Numbered from the stretch's first letter, positions 26,630 to 35,624 are shown. The stretch is DNA of 64,000 nucleotides from GCA-2706205 sp964215955 (GCA_964215955.1 CAXPDR010000041.1:186001-250000); one strand, 5' to 3'. The notes: generated by a model not told the origin, from the letters alone. Made by a program: numbers and translations.

Positions 26630-27337
26630 TTATGAATCCTTAGAAATTAGAACTGATCTCTCAATCAAATTTAAAAATTCTTGTCCAAAATTTTCCATTT
26701 GAGAATTAAACACTCCCACCTTTGAACTTAAAATATTATATCCCCAGACTGCAGGTATTGCAGCAAATAGACCAACTGCTGTTGCAACAAGTGCTTCTGC
26801 AATACCTGGAGCAACTGCTTCTATGCTTCCTCCACCGGTAGCAAGACCAGCGAAAGCGTCAATGATTCCCCATACAGTACCGAAAAGACCAATAAATGGA
26901 GTAATGGAGCCTATTGAAGCTAATGTAGAAAGTCTGTTTTCTAAATTTTCATTAGCTGTGTTTGCACCTTGCTTTAAAGACCTCTCTAAGGCCCCTATTC
27001 CATGATGACTTAGGTATGTTGCTAATTCACTTTCTTTTTGATTTTCTATGAGTTCCTTTCTTATATTTGAAAGTTCTTGAAAACCACTTTGGTACATTAA
27101 GCCTAAAGTAGATGATGGAAACTTAGAGGTTGATTCCCCAATTTCTACAAGATTAGTAGTGGATTTAAAAACATTAAAAAAGTCTAAATTACTTTTTATA
27201 ATTTGATCAAAGGCTTTCTTTTTTTGTAAGATTATTGCCCATGATAAAATGGAACTAAAAACCAAAACTAATAGAACCACCTTAACAACAATTCCCGATT
27301 CCAATAAAATTTGAACAATATCTAAACCACCTTCCAT
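26630..27337 (-). CDS. tolQ: TolQ/ExbB-family motor protein
   Basis: The 235-residue protein has a first membrane helix near residues 15-33 and two further helices (about 135-165 and 180-205) with ASIGSITPFIGLFGTVWGIIDAF and AEALVATAVGLFAAIPAVWGYN, the family signature regions. It forms the pentameric channel around TolR. A strong AAAGGAGATACCC site precedes the ATG. It begins the tolQRAB operon; about 100 bases of intergenic DNA upstream contain the presumed promoter. Confidence 0.93.
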   Translation of the reverse strand: MEGGLDIVQILLESGIVVKVVLLVLVFSSILSWAIILQKKKAFDQIIKSNLDFFNVFKSTTNLVEIGESTSKFPSSTLGLMYQSGFQELSNIRKELIENQKESELATYLSHHGIGALERSLKQGANTANENLENRLSTLASIGSITPFIGLFGTVWGIIDAFAGLATGGGSIEAVAPGIAEALVATAVGLFAAIPAVWGYNILSSKVGVFNSQMENFGQEFLNLIERSVLISKDS

Positions 27338-27437
27338 GGGTATCTCCTTTTTCGCAATAACTTTACGAGAACTTAATTAATTATACTAAAGCTAATTTAC
27401 TTTTCAAGCTAAGTGAGATTGATAAATGATTAGATCA

Positions 27438-28238
27438 TTATTTAAGTCTTGAAAACCTATAATAACCGAGTGCTAAAGACCAGATTCCAACAAGCCCTAT
27501 AATGGAAATACTTTTTGATATATAAAAGATGGCGTAAGAATTATCCCATACCAGATCAAGTCCATAAATAGAACTTAAAACACCAATTACAAAGATACTA
27601 TAAATAAAACAGTCAATTAAACTTCCTTTACGATTTAAAAAGAAAAGCGTTAAAAAATGTATGAGAATAAAACTATAGTATTTACTCATATAAGGTAAAA
27701 CTATTTTTGATGTCAGAATAAATAAAAAGGATGCCGTATAAGCAACTTTATTATAATCATCATCTTTCAAGGTGTAGTATTGAGTTAAAATAACTATAAC
27801 TAAAAAATCCAATAAATAATACAAAACTGATCCTATAAATGAAGAGTAAAAAACCCCCTCATTAAACTGGCCAGATAGTCGTCCTCCTCCGAACTGAGAA
27901 ATATATATATAGATCATCCCCAAGATGAAAAAACTCATTCCAAAAATTTTCTTGCTCGGAAAAGTAAGTTTTTCGAAGAGCTTTTTTAATGGATGAATTT
28001 CTTGATAACTATTTAATTGAAAAATTTTAGTGACGAGAAAAAAACTAAGACCTTTCGAAATAAGAATAATTTCCCAACTATTTCTATTAAGCCAATTTTC
28101 AATAGTATTCATTTGATGATCTAGTAAAAAATGAAAAAATGTAAAGACAGACACTAGAGAAATGTGAATAAAAATAAATGAACAACAATATAAGAAATAA
28201 TAAATAAGAGTTTTTCTTAGTTCGGGACTCAGTTTCAT
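27438..28238 (-). CDS. Polytopic membrane protein of unknown function (lapB cluster)
   Basis: The 266-residue protein has about seven predicted membrane segments and few charged residues between them, no lipobox and no recognised motif (GGGRLSGQFNEGVFYSS is the longest soluble-looking loop). It follows a 288-residue secreted protein gene by one base and so belongs to the sppA-lapB cluster. Transport or envelope assembly are guesses from this context only. Confidence 0.5.
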   Translation of the reverse strand: MKLSPELRKTLIYYFLYCCSFIFIHISLVSVFTFFHFLLDHQMNTIENWLNRNSWEIILISKGLSFFLVTKIFQLNSYQEIHPLKKLFEKLTFPSKKIFGMSFFILGMIYIYISQFGGGRLSGQFNEGVFYSSFIGSVLYYLLDFLVIVILTQYYTLKDDDYNKVAYTASFLFILTSKIVLPYMSKYYSFILIHFLTLFFLNRKGSLIDCFIYSIFVIGVLSSIYGLDLVWDNSYAIFYISKSISIIGLVGIWSLALGYYRFSRLK

Positions 28239-28239
28239 T

Positions 28240-29106
28240 TTAAATGACTTCTTTTTTAGGAGACAACCACTTCAACCTCATTTCTGGTGACGGATAGATT
28301 TTTAGGTAGTTCTTGTAAAGAATATCAGTTTTTATAAAGCGATCAATTTTCGTATATAATTTAAAGTATGCTCCCCATAATGGTGGCTCAGATTTTAAAA
28401 GTTGATCCACCTCTTTAGTTAACTCAAATTGTTGTTGAAAGGTAAAACCTTTATTAAAAACAACCTCATCATATTTATTTAAAGCTCCAGTGATAAGAGT
28501 TTTATCAATTTTTTTATTGTAAAAATTTCCAGCTAAATTTTTCAAATTTAAATTTAAGTTTTCTTTAAACTGATTTCTTCTTAGTCTCAAAAAATCCTCA
28601 AGTAGAAGTAGGGAAATATCAACCTTAGTTAAATCTAAACTTCTCATAAATGGTAATGATAAAATAAATAAATAACTATTGTCTCCCAACGGAAGTCCAA
28701 AATGAGCGACATTAGGAGTATTAATAATAAGAATCTTAAATTCTATATTATAAAAGCTAAACTTTTCTAGTAATTGTTTAAATGCTAACTTTAATCCATA
28801 CTCTGGTTTAGGAAAGTCCCACCTTAATTTCTGAACATTTTTAACTAGCCATAACTCAGTTATAAACTTCCAATAGTCAGAGTCTTTTGGATAGTTATAC
28901 CTAGAAATACTAATTTTCTTCCTTGTGTCTTTAATTTCTGAAATAACCTTTTGCTTCTTGGCTTGAGTTTCATCTAGGCCATCATTTTTCAAAACACTTT
29001 TTATATTGGAGTAATTAAGAATTTGATCTTGCTTTTCTTCAAAAGTCAGATCTTGCGCGAAGCAATTTAAACTGATTGAAATAGCAATAAGAACTATTAA
29101 TCTCAT
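28240..29106 (-). CDS. Secreted pseudo-M48 metalloprotease-like protein
   Basis: The 288-residue protein starts with a signal peptide (MRLIVLIAISISLNCFAQ). Residues about 122-178 follow the M48 peptidase pattern: ILIINTPNVAHFGLPLGDN (compare INxxxxNAFALPGG), then a long helix where the HExxH zinc motif should be, here LLLLEDFLRLRR. The C-terminus has YPSPEMRLKWL, like the HPSPxxRI end of the M48 family. The catalytic His-Glu-His is thus lost. It may be a non-catalytic relative of periplasmic quality-control proteases such as BepA. It overlaps the SH3-like gene by four bases and is followed by a membrane protein gene. Fold similarity is my reading by eye; no search was done. Confidence 0.5.
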   Translation of the reverse strand: MRLIVLIAISISLNCFAQDLTFEEKQDQILNYSNIKSVLKNDGLDETQAKKQKVISEIKDTRKKISISRYNYPKDSDYWKFITELWLVKNVQKLRWDFPKPEYGLKLAFKQLLEKFSFYNIEFKILIINTPNVAHFGLPLGDNSYLFILSLPFMRSLDLTKVDISLLLLEDFLRLRRNQFKENLNLNLKNLAGNFYNKKIDKTLITGALNKYDEVVFNKGFTFQQQFELTKEVDQLLKSEPPLWGAYFKLYTKIDRFIKTDILYKNYLKIYPSPEMRLKWLSPKKEVI

Positions 29107-29486
29107 TTAATCCTCGACTTCCCTGAAATATAATGGTCACTTAAACGCCCCCAAAAATACATTTCAGTGATATCCAGTTCAACACTATTATAAAATCGAG
29201 AATACTTACTTTGAAAGCAGCTAGGTCTTTTTTCAGAAAGAAACTCACTTTTAATAAATCCTTTGTCCTCTCCAACTTGAGCAAAAACCCAACCAGCTAA
29301 CACGTTTGCCTTCTTTAAAACTTTAACAGAATGTGAGCATTGAATGATAGTCATAGAAGTGGAATCACTATCAGGATTTTTGTGTAAATGTCCTAAAAAT
29401 TGATTAAAATATTTTCTCCCCAAAACCACATCTTTTGCTAATAAAGTTTGTGAAAATAACATTAAGAGAATTAAAGATCTAAGCAT
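29103..29486 (-). CDS. Small secreted SH3-like protein
   Basis: The 127-residue protein has a signal peptide (MLRSLILLMLFSQTLLAKD) and then a region reading CSHSVKVLKKANVLAGWVFAQVGEDKGFI (cut into motif parts SVKVLKKANV and GWVFAQVGEDKGFIKSEFL). This has the layout of a bacterial SH3 domain, with a second Cys after it that could pair with the first. It lies directly behind lapB and overlaps the next gene. Bacterial SH3 domains often bind peptidoglycan or peptides. Confidence 0.5.
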   Translation of the reverse strand: MLRSLILLMLFSQTLLAKDVVLGRKYFNQFLGHLHKNPDSDSTSMTIIQCSHSVKVLKKANVLAGWVFAQVGEDKGFIKSEFLSEKRPSCFQSKYSRFYNSVELDITEMYFWGRLSDHYISGKSRIK

Positions 29487-30716
29487 CTACACCTTCCACC
29501 TAAACTGGATAGTCTCCCATTTATGACATTGAGGACATCTCCAAAAGATTTCATCAGAATTAAATCCACATTGTGAACAAAAATGTCTTGTTAAGGAGCT
29601 ATGTAAGTTTCCTAATAAGTTTTGAGTTTGTACCAGCGCTGTTTCACTATTTCCTGTTTCAATCAATAACTTGATATATTCAATTTTTAAGACATCACTA
29701 TTGTTATCAAACTCTTTTAACCAAGAATCCAGCAATGCAAAAGCTTCCTGATTTTTTCCCCTATCTTTTAAAAGTCTGATCTGAGCTAAAACAACAGAAG
29801 CCGAATCTTTTAATTCCTCATCCTTTAGCTCTAAAAAATGATCTTTAAGGGTCTGAAGCCTTTCTTTATATACTTCTGTATCCTTGATATTTTTAACATC
29901 ATCTAAAGAAACGAAGATAAAAGAAGTATACATGGGATGTTCTTTTAAAAGTTCGTTGAGTAACCCATTAGCATCTTCAATTTTATTTTGAATTAAATAT
30001 AACTTTAGCTTTAGAATTTTGGCTGAAACAGATGGAGCAAATCTGAATGCATCATCTAAATCCTCTGCACATTCTTTATAATGACCTGATTCATAATGGT
30101 ATTTAGCTTTTTCAACAAGTATATGAGATATGGTCTCTGATTGATTATCTTGCCCAACCTTAGATAGCATAATTCTATAGTTATAAGCTTGGTCCCAGTC
30201 ACCAATATCTTCATAGATTCTACATAAAGATCTGATGACTTCATCTTGATCCCGGTTTATTCGGAGGACGTCTTTATATGTTTCAATTGCTTTATCAATA
30301 AAACCACCTTTATCAAAATCTACCGCCAGCTCCTTCAAGGCTCGCAGTCGTGTAGCTTCATTAATATTTTCTCTCGCAATTAAAGAACGATGAATACTAA
30401 TGGCTTTATCAATCTCCCCATTACTTCTAAAAAGGCCTCCCAAAGCAAAGTAGGTATCAATTGTCTCTCTGTTAAGGTCAACAGCATTGAGAAATTCTTT
30501 AATGGCCAAATCTTTGTTTCCAGAAATCAGATACTGGGTAGCATTCAAGAAGATCTTTGACTGAGCTTCAAAGACACTATCTCTATACTTTTTTGATAGT
30601 TTAACTCCATGTTCTTTTTCAATAATATAATGATACATGAAAACAACAGTCATGATCACAGCAATTACCCCAAGGAGATGCTCTTTAATAAAAACTAATA
30701 GTGATACAATATCCAA
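29487..30716 (-). CDS. lapB: LapB/YciM-type LPS assembly regulator
   Basis: The 409-residue protein has an N-terminal membrane anchor (residues 8-28), a TPR array (about residues 50-370) with FALGGLFRSNGEIDKAI and ALKELAVDFDKGGFIDKAI units, and a C-terminal rubredoxin-like metal site with CSQCGFNSDEIFWRCPQCHKW (two CxxC, residues about 383-400). This architecture is characteristic of LapB, which in E. coli controls LpxC turnover and LPS assembly. The gene is 12 bases after sppA. TPR count (about eight or nine) is similar to the family. The three small genes downstream are probably co-transcribed. Confidence 0.88.
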   Translation of the reverse strand: MDIVSLLVFIKEHLLGVIAVIMTVVFMYHYIIEKEHGVKLSKKYRDSVFEAQSKIFLNATQYLISGNKDLAIKEFLNAVDLNRETIDTYFALGGLFRSNGEIDKAISIHRSLIARENINEATRLRALKELAVDFDKGGFIDKAIETYKDVLRINRDQDEVIRSLCRIYEDIGDWDQAYNYRIMLSKVGQDNQSETISHILVEKAKYHYESGHYKECAEDLDDAFRFAPSVSAKILKLKLYLIQNKIEDANGLLNELLKEHPMYTSFIFVSLDDVKNIKDTEVYKERLQTLKDHFLELKDEELKDSASVVLAQIRLLKDRGKNQEAFALLDSWLKEFDNNSDVLKIEYIKLLIETGNSETALVQTQNLLGNLHSSLTRHFCSQCGFNSDEIFWRCPQCHKWETIQFRWKV

Positions 30717-30728
30717 AGATCGTCCTTT

Positions 30729-31649
30729 TTATCTATGTAAAAGAAGAGGTACTGAATGATTTCTTACAGCAAAATTTAAATCTTTTGCTGTCTCTTCTAT
30801 CCCTTCAATCATATCTGTAAACTTAAAGTCTTTTTTAAGCTTAATGAATTTTAAACCAAATTTTTGTTTAAGCTTTAGTTCTTCATGTATTTGTCTACCG
30901 GCTTGCCATAAACCAGCAATTTCATCAACTAATCCTCTGTCTTTAGCTCCTTGACCAGAAAAGATTTGTCCTTGAGCGTATTCTCTTAAACCTTCCAAGC
31001 CTTTAACTATCTTTTTTTCTCTTACTTTATAAATATCTGTTATGAATTGCTCGTGAACATTTAAAATCATTTCGTTTAATAGAGACTTCTCTTCATTTGT
31101 CATTTGTCTTGCAGAGTTTCCAATATCTTTATACTTTCCTGCTTTAATAATTTCAGGTCTCACCTTGGCCCATTCATAAACTTTCGATAGGTCCATGAAA
31201 TTCATTATAACACCTATAGATCCTGTCATCGCTCCAGCATTACTGTAAATCTTCCTACAGGCAGCTCCTATATAATAGCCTCCAGAAGCTGCGACAGTTC
31301 CAAAGCTTGCATAAACAGGCTTATCCTTATCGATTCTTCTTATTTCTTCATAGATCTCTTGAGTTGGTCCAACAGCACCACCAGGAGAATTAACTCTGAC
31401 AATGATGGCCTTTATCGATTTATCTTCTTCAGCTTTTAAAAGTTTTTTAATTGTTTTTTGTGAGTCCATAATGACTCCTTCAACTTCAACAACAGCGATA
31501 GGTCCTTTTTTACCACTAAGACTATCTTTAACGGCATCTGAGTTTTTCAAACTAGAAACTGTGTAGAAGGCAAAAATGAGGAAAATAACAAATAATAGTG
31601 TTATTAAAATGAAAATACCGACAATACCTTTTGAACGCTGGTTGGACAC
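30729..31649 (-). CDS. sppA: Signal peptide peptidase SppA, short (36K) type
   Basis: Start taken at GTG 31649 because GAGGAG lies six bases upstream (31656-31661); a longer frame from 31700 adds 17 unlikely residues. The 306-residue protein has a membrane anchor near residues 8-32, then the protease domain with KAIIVRVNSPGGAVG, FGTVAASGGYYIGAA (catalytic Ser) and IIKAGKYKDIGN (catalytic Lys). It cleaves leftover signal peptides in the inner membrane. It heads the sppA-lapB transcription unit. Confidence 0.92.
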   Translation of the reverse strand: MSNQRSKGIVGIFILITLLFVIFLIFAFYTVSSLKNSDAVKDSLSGKKGPIAVVEVEGVIMDSQKTIKKLLKAEEDKSIKAIIVRVNSPGGAVGPTQEIYEEIRRIDKDKPVYASFGTVAASGGYYIGAACRKIYSNAGAMTGSIGVIMNFMDLSKVYEWAKVRPEIIKAGKYKDIGNSARQMTNEEKSLLNEMILNVHEQFITDIYKVREKKIVKGLEGLREYAQGQIFSGQGAKDRGLVDEIAGLWQAGRQIHEELKLKQKFGLKFIKLKKDFKFTDMIEGIEETAKDLNFAVRNHSVPLLLHR

Positions 31650-31655
31650 AAAAAA

Positions 31656-31661
31656 CTCCTC
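31656..31661 (-). promoter_or_regulatory. Ribosome binding site setting the start of sppA
   Basis: GAGGAG on the minus strand, six bases before GTG at 31649. It argues against the upstream start at 31700. Confidence 0.55.
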
Positions 31662-31818
31662 TGACTCAACATATTTATAATTACTTAGTATTATAAACAA
31701 TCCTTACGAAAAAAGAAGAGTTAGATTCAAGATTGACCAGGCAGCTCAACTAATAAACAATTAAAGTTTCCTACAAAACTTCCGAAAAGATCTTAGAAGA
31801 ATTTAAATGGAGGTCCAA

Positions 31819-32058
31819 GTGAAGACTTTAATTATTAGTTTATTGATGCTTTTTTCAACTGCACACGCTGAAATAGTTCAACCTAGCGAAGAAAGTCTTA
31901 ATGCTGATCTCAACTATCATCACGACTCCCAAAATGAAGAGCAAGAGAGGGCCTTGAGTTCTTCTGACAGCGAAGTTTCAGAGGGTGAAAGAGAGTTAGC
32001 CTCTGATCAAGATGAAACAAATTCAAGTGAAAATAAGGTTAAATACTGGTCTTATTAG
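31819..32058 (+). CDS. Small acidic secreted protein
   Basis: Start taken at GTG 31819, five bases after GGAGG; the frame opening at 31807 would place the ribosome site inside the gene. The 79-residue product has a signal peptide (VKTLIISLLMLFSTAHA) and then a very acidic, low-complexity mature part rich in Glu, Asp and Ser. It ends NKVKYWSY. It is divergent from sppA and convergent with rlmN, one base apart. No family recognised; its Asp/Glu/Ser-rich mature part is presumably unstructured and may bind cations. Confidence 0.55.
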   Translation: MKTLIISLLMLFSTAHAEIVQPSEESLNADLNYHHDSQNEEQERALSSSDSEVSEGERELASDQDETNSSENKVKYWSY

Positions 32059-32059
32059 A

Positions 32060-33148
32060 TTAGGTAAAAAGCCTTAATCTATCAGAAGAGTCTTCTTCCC
32101 ATAAATTGAGTTTCTCGTATTGAGTTTTTAGCTGTCCACAAGCAGCCAAAATATCATCACCCTTAGTTTGCCTTACTGTACAGGTATAACCACGTCTATT
32201 TAATTCATTCATGAACCAGATAATTTTATCAGGTTTTGGTTTTTTATAGTTACTACCAGGATACTCATTAAATGGGATGAGGTTTATTTTTGATTCCTTC
32301 CTATTTAGTAATTCGCAAAGTGCATCTAGGTCTGATTCTTGATCGTTTAATTCATCTATCAATAAATATTCATATGTTATTCTACGATGCGCTTTTAAAG
32401 GAATGGTTTTAATGGCCTCGAATAATCTTTTTAAATCGTAAGCTTTATTAATGGGCATTAACTCAGTTCTTGTATCATTTTTAGCAGAATGAAGACTAAT
32501 CGCAATGTTAATAGGTGGAAAATCATGGAGCATTTTGATTTTAGGGACTAACCCCGAAGTCGATAATGTAATCCGTCTTTGACCTAAACCAAAAGCATTG
32601 TCATCTAGGAAGTTAATAGTTGCATCTTTTACATTTTCATAATTATGTAAAGGCTCACCTTGTCCCATGTAAACAATATTAGTGATTTTTTCCTCTTCAT
32701 GAACATTCTCTCTTAGCCAAATACTTAACTTTAAGAATTGTCCAGTAACTTCACCTGAAGAAAGATTTCGCTTAAGTCCTTGGGTTCCCGTGTGACAAAA
32801 AGTACATCCAATTGCACACCCAACTTGCGAGGAAATACACTGAGTGAGTCTATCTCTCGCTGGTATCAAAACAGTTTCAATGCTTTGTCCATCTTTTAGC
32901 TTTAAAAGAAATTTTCTCGTCCCATCTTTTGATAATCCATCCCATAAAACTTCAGGGAGTGTAAAATCAAACTCGGTTAAAATATAGGCTTTTAATTTTT
33001 TTGAAATATTAGTCCATCTCGATTGATCTAATACCTTTTTCTTGTAAACCCAATCAAAGAGTTGCTTTGCAGCGAACTTTGAGAAACCATCTGCAACAAG
33101 CTTTTCTTGCATCTGTGACAATGTGTAATCGTAAAAACTAGAATTCAT
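32060..33148 (-). CDS. rlmN: Dual-specificity 23S rRNA/tRNA methyltransferase RlmN
   Basis: The 362-residue radical-SAM enzyme has an N-terminal HhH-like region (MNSSFYDYTLSQMQEKL), CISSQVGCAIGCTFCHTG with the CxxxCxxC iron-sulphur cluster (about residues 105-120), NIVYMGQGEPLHNYENV, and the C-terminal TVRQTKGDDILAACGQL with the catalytic Cys. It methylates A2503 of 23S rRNA and A37 of some tRNAs. It is convergent with a small acidic protein gene. Confidence 0.95.
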   Translation of the reverse strand: MNSSFYDYTLSQMQEKLVADGFSKFAAKQLFDWVYKKKVLDQSRWTNISKKLKAYILTEFDFTLPEVLWDGLSKDGTRKFLLKLKDGQSIETVLIPARDRLTQCISSQVGCAIGCTFCHTGTQGLKRNLSSGEVTGQFLKLSIWLRENVHEEEKITNIVYMGQGEPLHNYENVKDATINFLDDNAFGLGQRRITLSTSGLVPKIKMLHDFPPINIAISLHSAKNDTRTELMPINKAYDLKRLFEAIKTIPLKAHRRITYEYLLIDELNDQESDLDALCELLNRKESKINLIPFNEYPGSNYKKPKPDKIIWFMNELNRRGYTCTVRQTKGDDILAACGQLKTQYEKLNLWEEDSSDRLRLFT

Positions 33149-33207
33149 ATAGTTGTAATAGTGGGTTTATGACTTAATGACAACGATTAAAAGTATATGA
33201 GCAATAA

Positions 33208-33420
33208 TTACTCAACCATCCCAACTTCAAGGTCTTCTTGGTTTTCTTTGTCTTTCTCAGACTCAGCAATAGTTTTTACCGACTTTTGATAAGCTTCCAT
33301 TTTGGCTACATACTCACTATCCATACTGTTTGTAACCGAAAAACCAACAGCAAGTCCACCAACGATTACGGTACTGAATAAGAACTGTTTTGCTTGTACT
33401 GACATGTAAGATTTCTTCAT
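33208..33420 (-). CDS. Small single-pass membrane protein
   Basis: Start at ATG 33420 (GGAG seven bases before it; the frame opening at 33450 adds ten residues). The 70-residue product MKKSYMSVQAKQFLFSTVIVG has one hydrophobic stretch near residues 10-27 and an acidic, Lys/Glu-rich helix after it. It is about 60 bases upstream of rlmN on the same strand. No family recognised. Confidence 0.5.
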   Translation of the reverse strand: MKKSYMSVQAKQFLFSTVIVGGLAVGFSVTNSMDSEYVAKMEAYQKSVKTIAESEKDKENQEDLEVGMVE

Positions 33421-33512
33421 AATTAAGCTCCATTTTGATAAATCATACACAGATAACGCTTCGCAACATAGCTTTTATGTAAAACTTACAGAGTTTCAAG
33501 ACTCAATACAAA

Positions 33513-33857
33513 CTAAAATAGACGATCAAATAATGATTTCGATGACTTAGTATCATTTTGAACTATAGTCCCATACTTTTCAAAGAGTTCTTTCATCTCG
33601 CTTGGCTCAATATAACTCTCCAGCCCGATATTATAATCTTCGGTAGAGAGAAGAACTGCCCTACTATAGGAATGATCTTCAAGGTACTCATTCATTCCTG
33701 AGATAAGGTCTTCTTTGGTATAAAATGAATTAATTTCTAAACTTATTAATTCATGCTCATCAAAGGCGTATTGTATCTTATAAAATGGCTTACTATCTTC
33801 GCGAAAGCTACTTTCAAAAAACCTGTAAATTACATATAAAGTATCATTTTTTTTCAT
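33513..33857 (-). CDS. Conserved-looking small soluble protein, unknown
   Basis: The 114-residue product starts MKKNDTLYVIYRFFESSF, is acidic, has no signal or membrane segment and no cysteine, and alternates short strands with helices (SMYR-like pattern absent). The start lies three bases after the stop of the GH35-like gene, so the two are co-transcribed. I do not recognise a family. Confidence 0.5.
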   Translation of the reverse strand: MKKNDTLYVIYRFFESSFREDSKPFYKIQYAFDEHELISLEINSFYTKEDLISGMNEYLEDHSYSRAVLLSTEDYNIGLESYIEPSEMKELFEKYGTIVQNDTKSSKSLFDRLF

Positions 33858-33860
33858 AGC

Positions 33861-35624
33861 TTACTCATAATATCCAAAATCTAGTGTTACATTCGAGCCT
33901 GGTTGAAAAATTAAATCTATACCAACGGGAGTTGATTTAACTTCGACATTTTTATTATCAATTGTTTTAATAAAGGCAAAGTTTTGAGATGACTTAATCC
34001 GAGCTTTCTTTTTATAGCTTGTTGGATTATAAAAATTTACCCTTCTAATCTCCTCATAGCTTAGTTCATAAGTATTGGAAGAGCGCGATCTCCAAAAATA
34101 AAAAATATCCTCATCCACATCAAGATCTAGATGTTTGACATCCAAATAAGAAATCATTGAATCCCAAAATTCAACTCTTTTAATCAAAGAGGAGTTTATA
34201 AGGCTTTCTGATTCATAAGTTATAATGACTCCCTCTCCTAAAGAAACTTTCTCCACCATACTAATAAAGTTTAGTTTTTCATTTCTTAAAGAGTTCTCAG
34301 TATAAAAAGCTAACAGTTTATTTCTAAATTCACCACTAAGACCCGTAAGATCTAAAAAGACCTTATGACCATTCATAAATAACTTTATGAGATAGTTAAA
34401 ACTAGTCGCATTAATTTTACTTCCAAAAAAGAAATGAATTGTTCTCTCATCAAGTTCTTCAAAATCATGCTTAAATTGCTTTTGAATTTTTACATTACAT
34501 GGATAGCTACGTTTAAAATAATAATTTAATCCCGCCCTGTCCAAGACTCTCTCAACACTTAACTCAACACTTGATGGCCCATCATAAATTTCAAAAAAGA
34601 ATAAAGTCTTAAAATTTAAAGAATCATCGTCTGAGTAAAAATTATTATCAAGAAAAGATTTTACCATAGTTGAATCTATTAAATCCTCAATCGACTTTCC
34701 TAAAGATTGATTTTCAAAACCTTTCTTTATTAAAGGAGTAAAAGGATAGAACCCATCAGAAATAGCCTTGGTTAGGGTTTGAAAGTACTTCTTTTCTAAA
34801 TCCCAACCGGAAAATCCCTTTCTAAAAACATCTAAGGTGTTAGCTCCTAGCATTGAAGTTTGAATTATTCCAGACCAACTTCCAGCTAAAAACTCTTTCG
34901 TTGTTTCAAGATAAAGATTGCGAATTAATTCTGAAAATTCTTGCTTTAACGTTTTTTCAAAGCTTTTACTCTCAATTAGACTTTCAACTTTAGTGGCGTC
35001 TGTATCTTGAAGTTGCTTCACGTACTTATTAAATCCGGTCTCAAAAACAGGTCCATGATCTTTAAAGAAACTAATATTATGTCCATCTTCAAGTCTAAAA
35101 CACTCTAGCCCATAAATTTCACTTCTCAAGCCCATTTGGGTAATGTACTGACCAAGGTTATAGGCGAATTTTCTATAGTGCTGAAATATATTTGTGTCAT
35201 AAAATGAATATACTCTATTCATTTTCTCTAAATCATCAATAACCGAAATAGCCAATCCATCTCCATTTTGAGAAACATGCCTGGCCAAGTAAGAAGGAAG
35301 TCCGCAGTTTGTAATGAATGGCGCAGGTCCCAATGAAACGAGAAATACAATTGGGATTCCAAGTTTTATGGCTGTATCTTCCAAACGCTTTAAGTCACAC
35401 TCGGGCTTAATTTGCCCAAAGTCAAACTGTCCAGCAACCTCAGAGTGTAGGCCCCAATTGATAGGTATAAAAAGTGGCTTTGCACCTTGATAGTCTTTTA
35501 ATTTATTTTCCCATAAAGAAGCGGAAGTTCTCCAATAATAAAACCAATTTGAACCTGGAAATACCGATGTATCAAACTTCTTCTCTGGTGTTGTTAACTG
35601 CTGCAATAATCCTCCCAAAAACAT
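33861..35624 (-). CDS. Putative GH35/GH42-like glycoside hydrolase-related protein
   Basis: The 587-residue product has no signal peptide. Residues 45-115 follow the pattern of the first strands of GH35/42 beta-galactosidases: FIPINWGLHSEVAGQFDFG, then DLKRLEDTAIKLGIPIVFLV, SLGPAPFITNCGLPSYL. In known enzymes this is the N-terminal half of the TIM barrel. The usual acid/base Asn-Glu and the nucleophile Glu cannot be identified with confidence; LECFRLEDG (about residue 188) is a candidate for one. The C-terminal 200 residues are unrecognised. It is followed by a 114-residue unknown gene three bases downstream. Confidence 0.45.
   Translation of the reverse strand: MFLGGLLQQLTTPEKKFDTSVFPGSNWFYYWRTSASLWENKLKDYQGAKPLFIPINWGLHSEVAGQFDFGQIKPECDLKRLEDTAIKLGIPIVFLVSLGPAPFITNCGLPSYLARHVSQNGDGLAISVIDDLEKMNRVYSFYDTNIFQHYRKFAYNLGQYITQMGLRSEIYGLECFRLEDGHNISFFKDHGPVFETGFNKYVKQLQDTDATKVESLIESKSFEKTLKQEFSELIRNLYLETTKEFLAGSWSGIIQTSMLGANTLDVFRKGFSGWDLEKKYFQTLTKAISDGFYPFTPLIKKGFENQSLGKSIEDLIDSTMVKSFLDNNFYSDDDSLNFKTLFFFEIYDGPSSVELSVERVLDRAGLNYYFKRSYPCNVKIQKQFKHDFEELDERTIHFFFGSKINATSFNYLIKLFMNGHKVFLDLTGLSGEFRNKLLAFYTENSLRNEKLNFISMVEKVSLGEGVIITYESESLINSSLIKRVEFWDSMISYLDVKHLDLDVDEDIFYFWRSRSSNTYELSYEEIRRVNFYNPTSYKKKARIKSSQNFAFIKTIDNKNVEVKSTPVGIDLIFQPGSNVTLDFGYYE

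Noticed and set aside
30678..31700. Longer start for sppA at 31700
   Set aside because: The additional 17 residues carry the ribosome site GAGGAG inside the frame. The GTG at 31649 is preferred.
32057..32080. Imperfect hairpin at the junction of the acidic protein gene and rlmN
   Set aside because: AGATTAGG pairs with CCTTAATCT with one bulge, but no T run follows on either strand, so I do not call a terminator.
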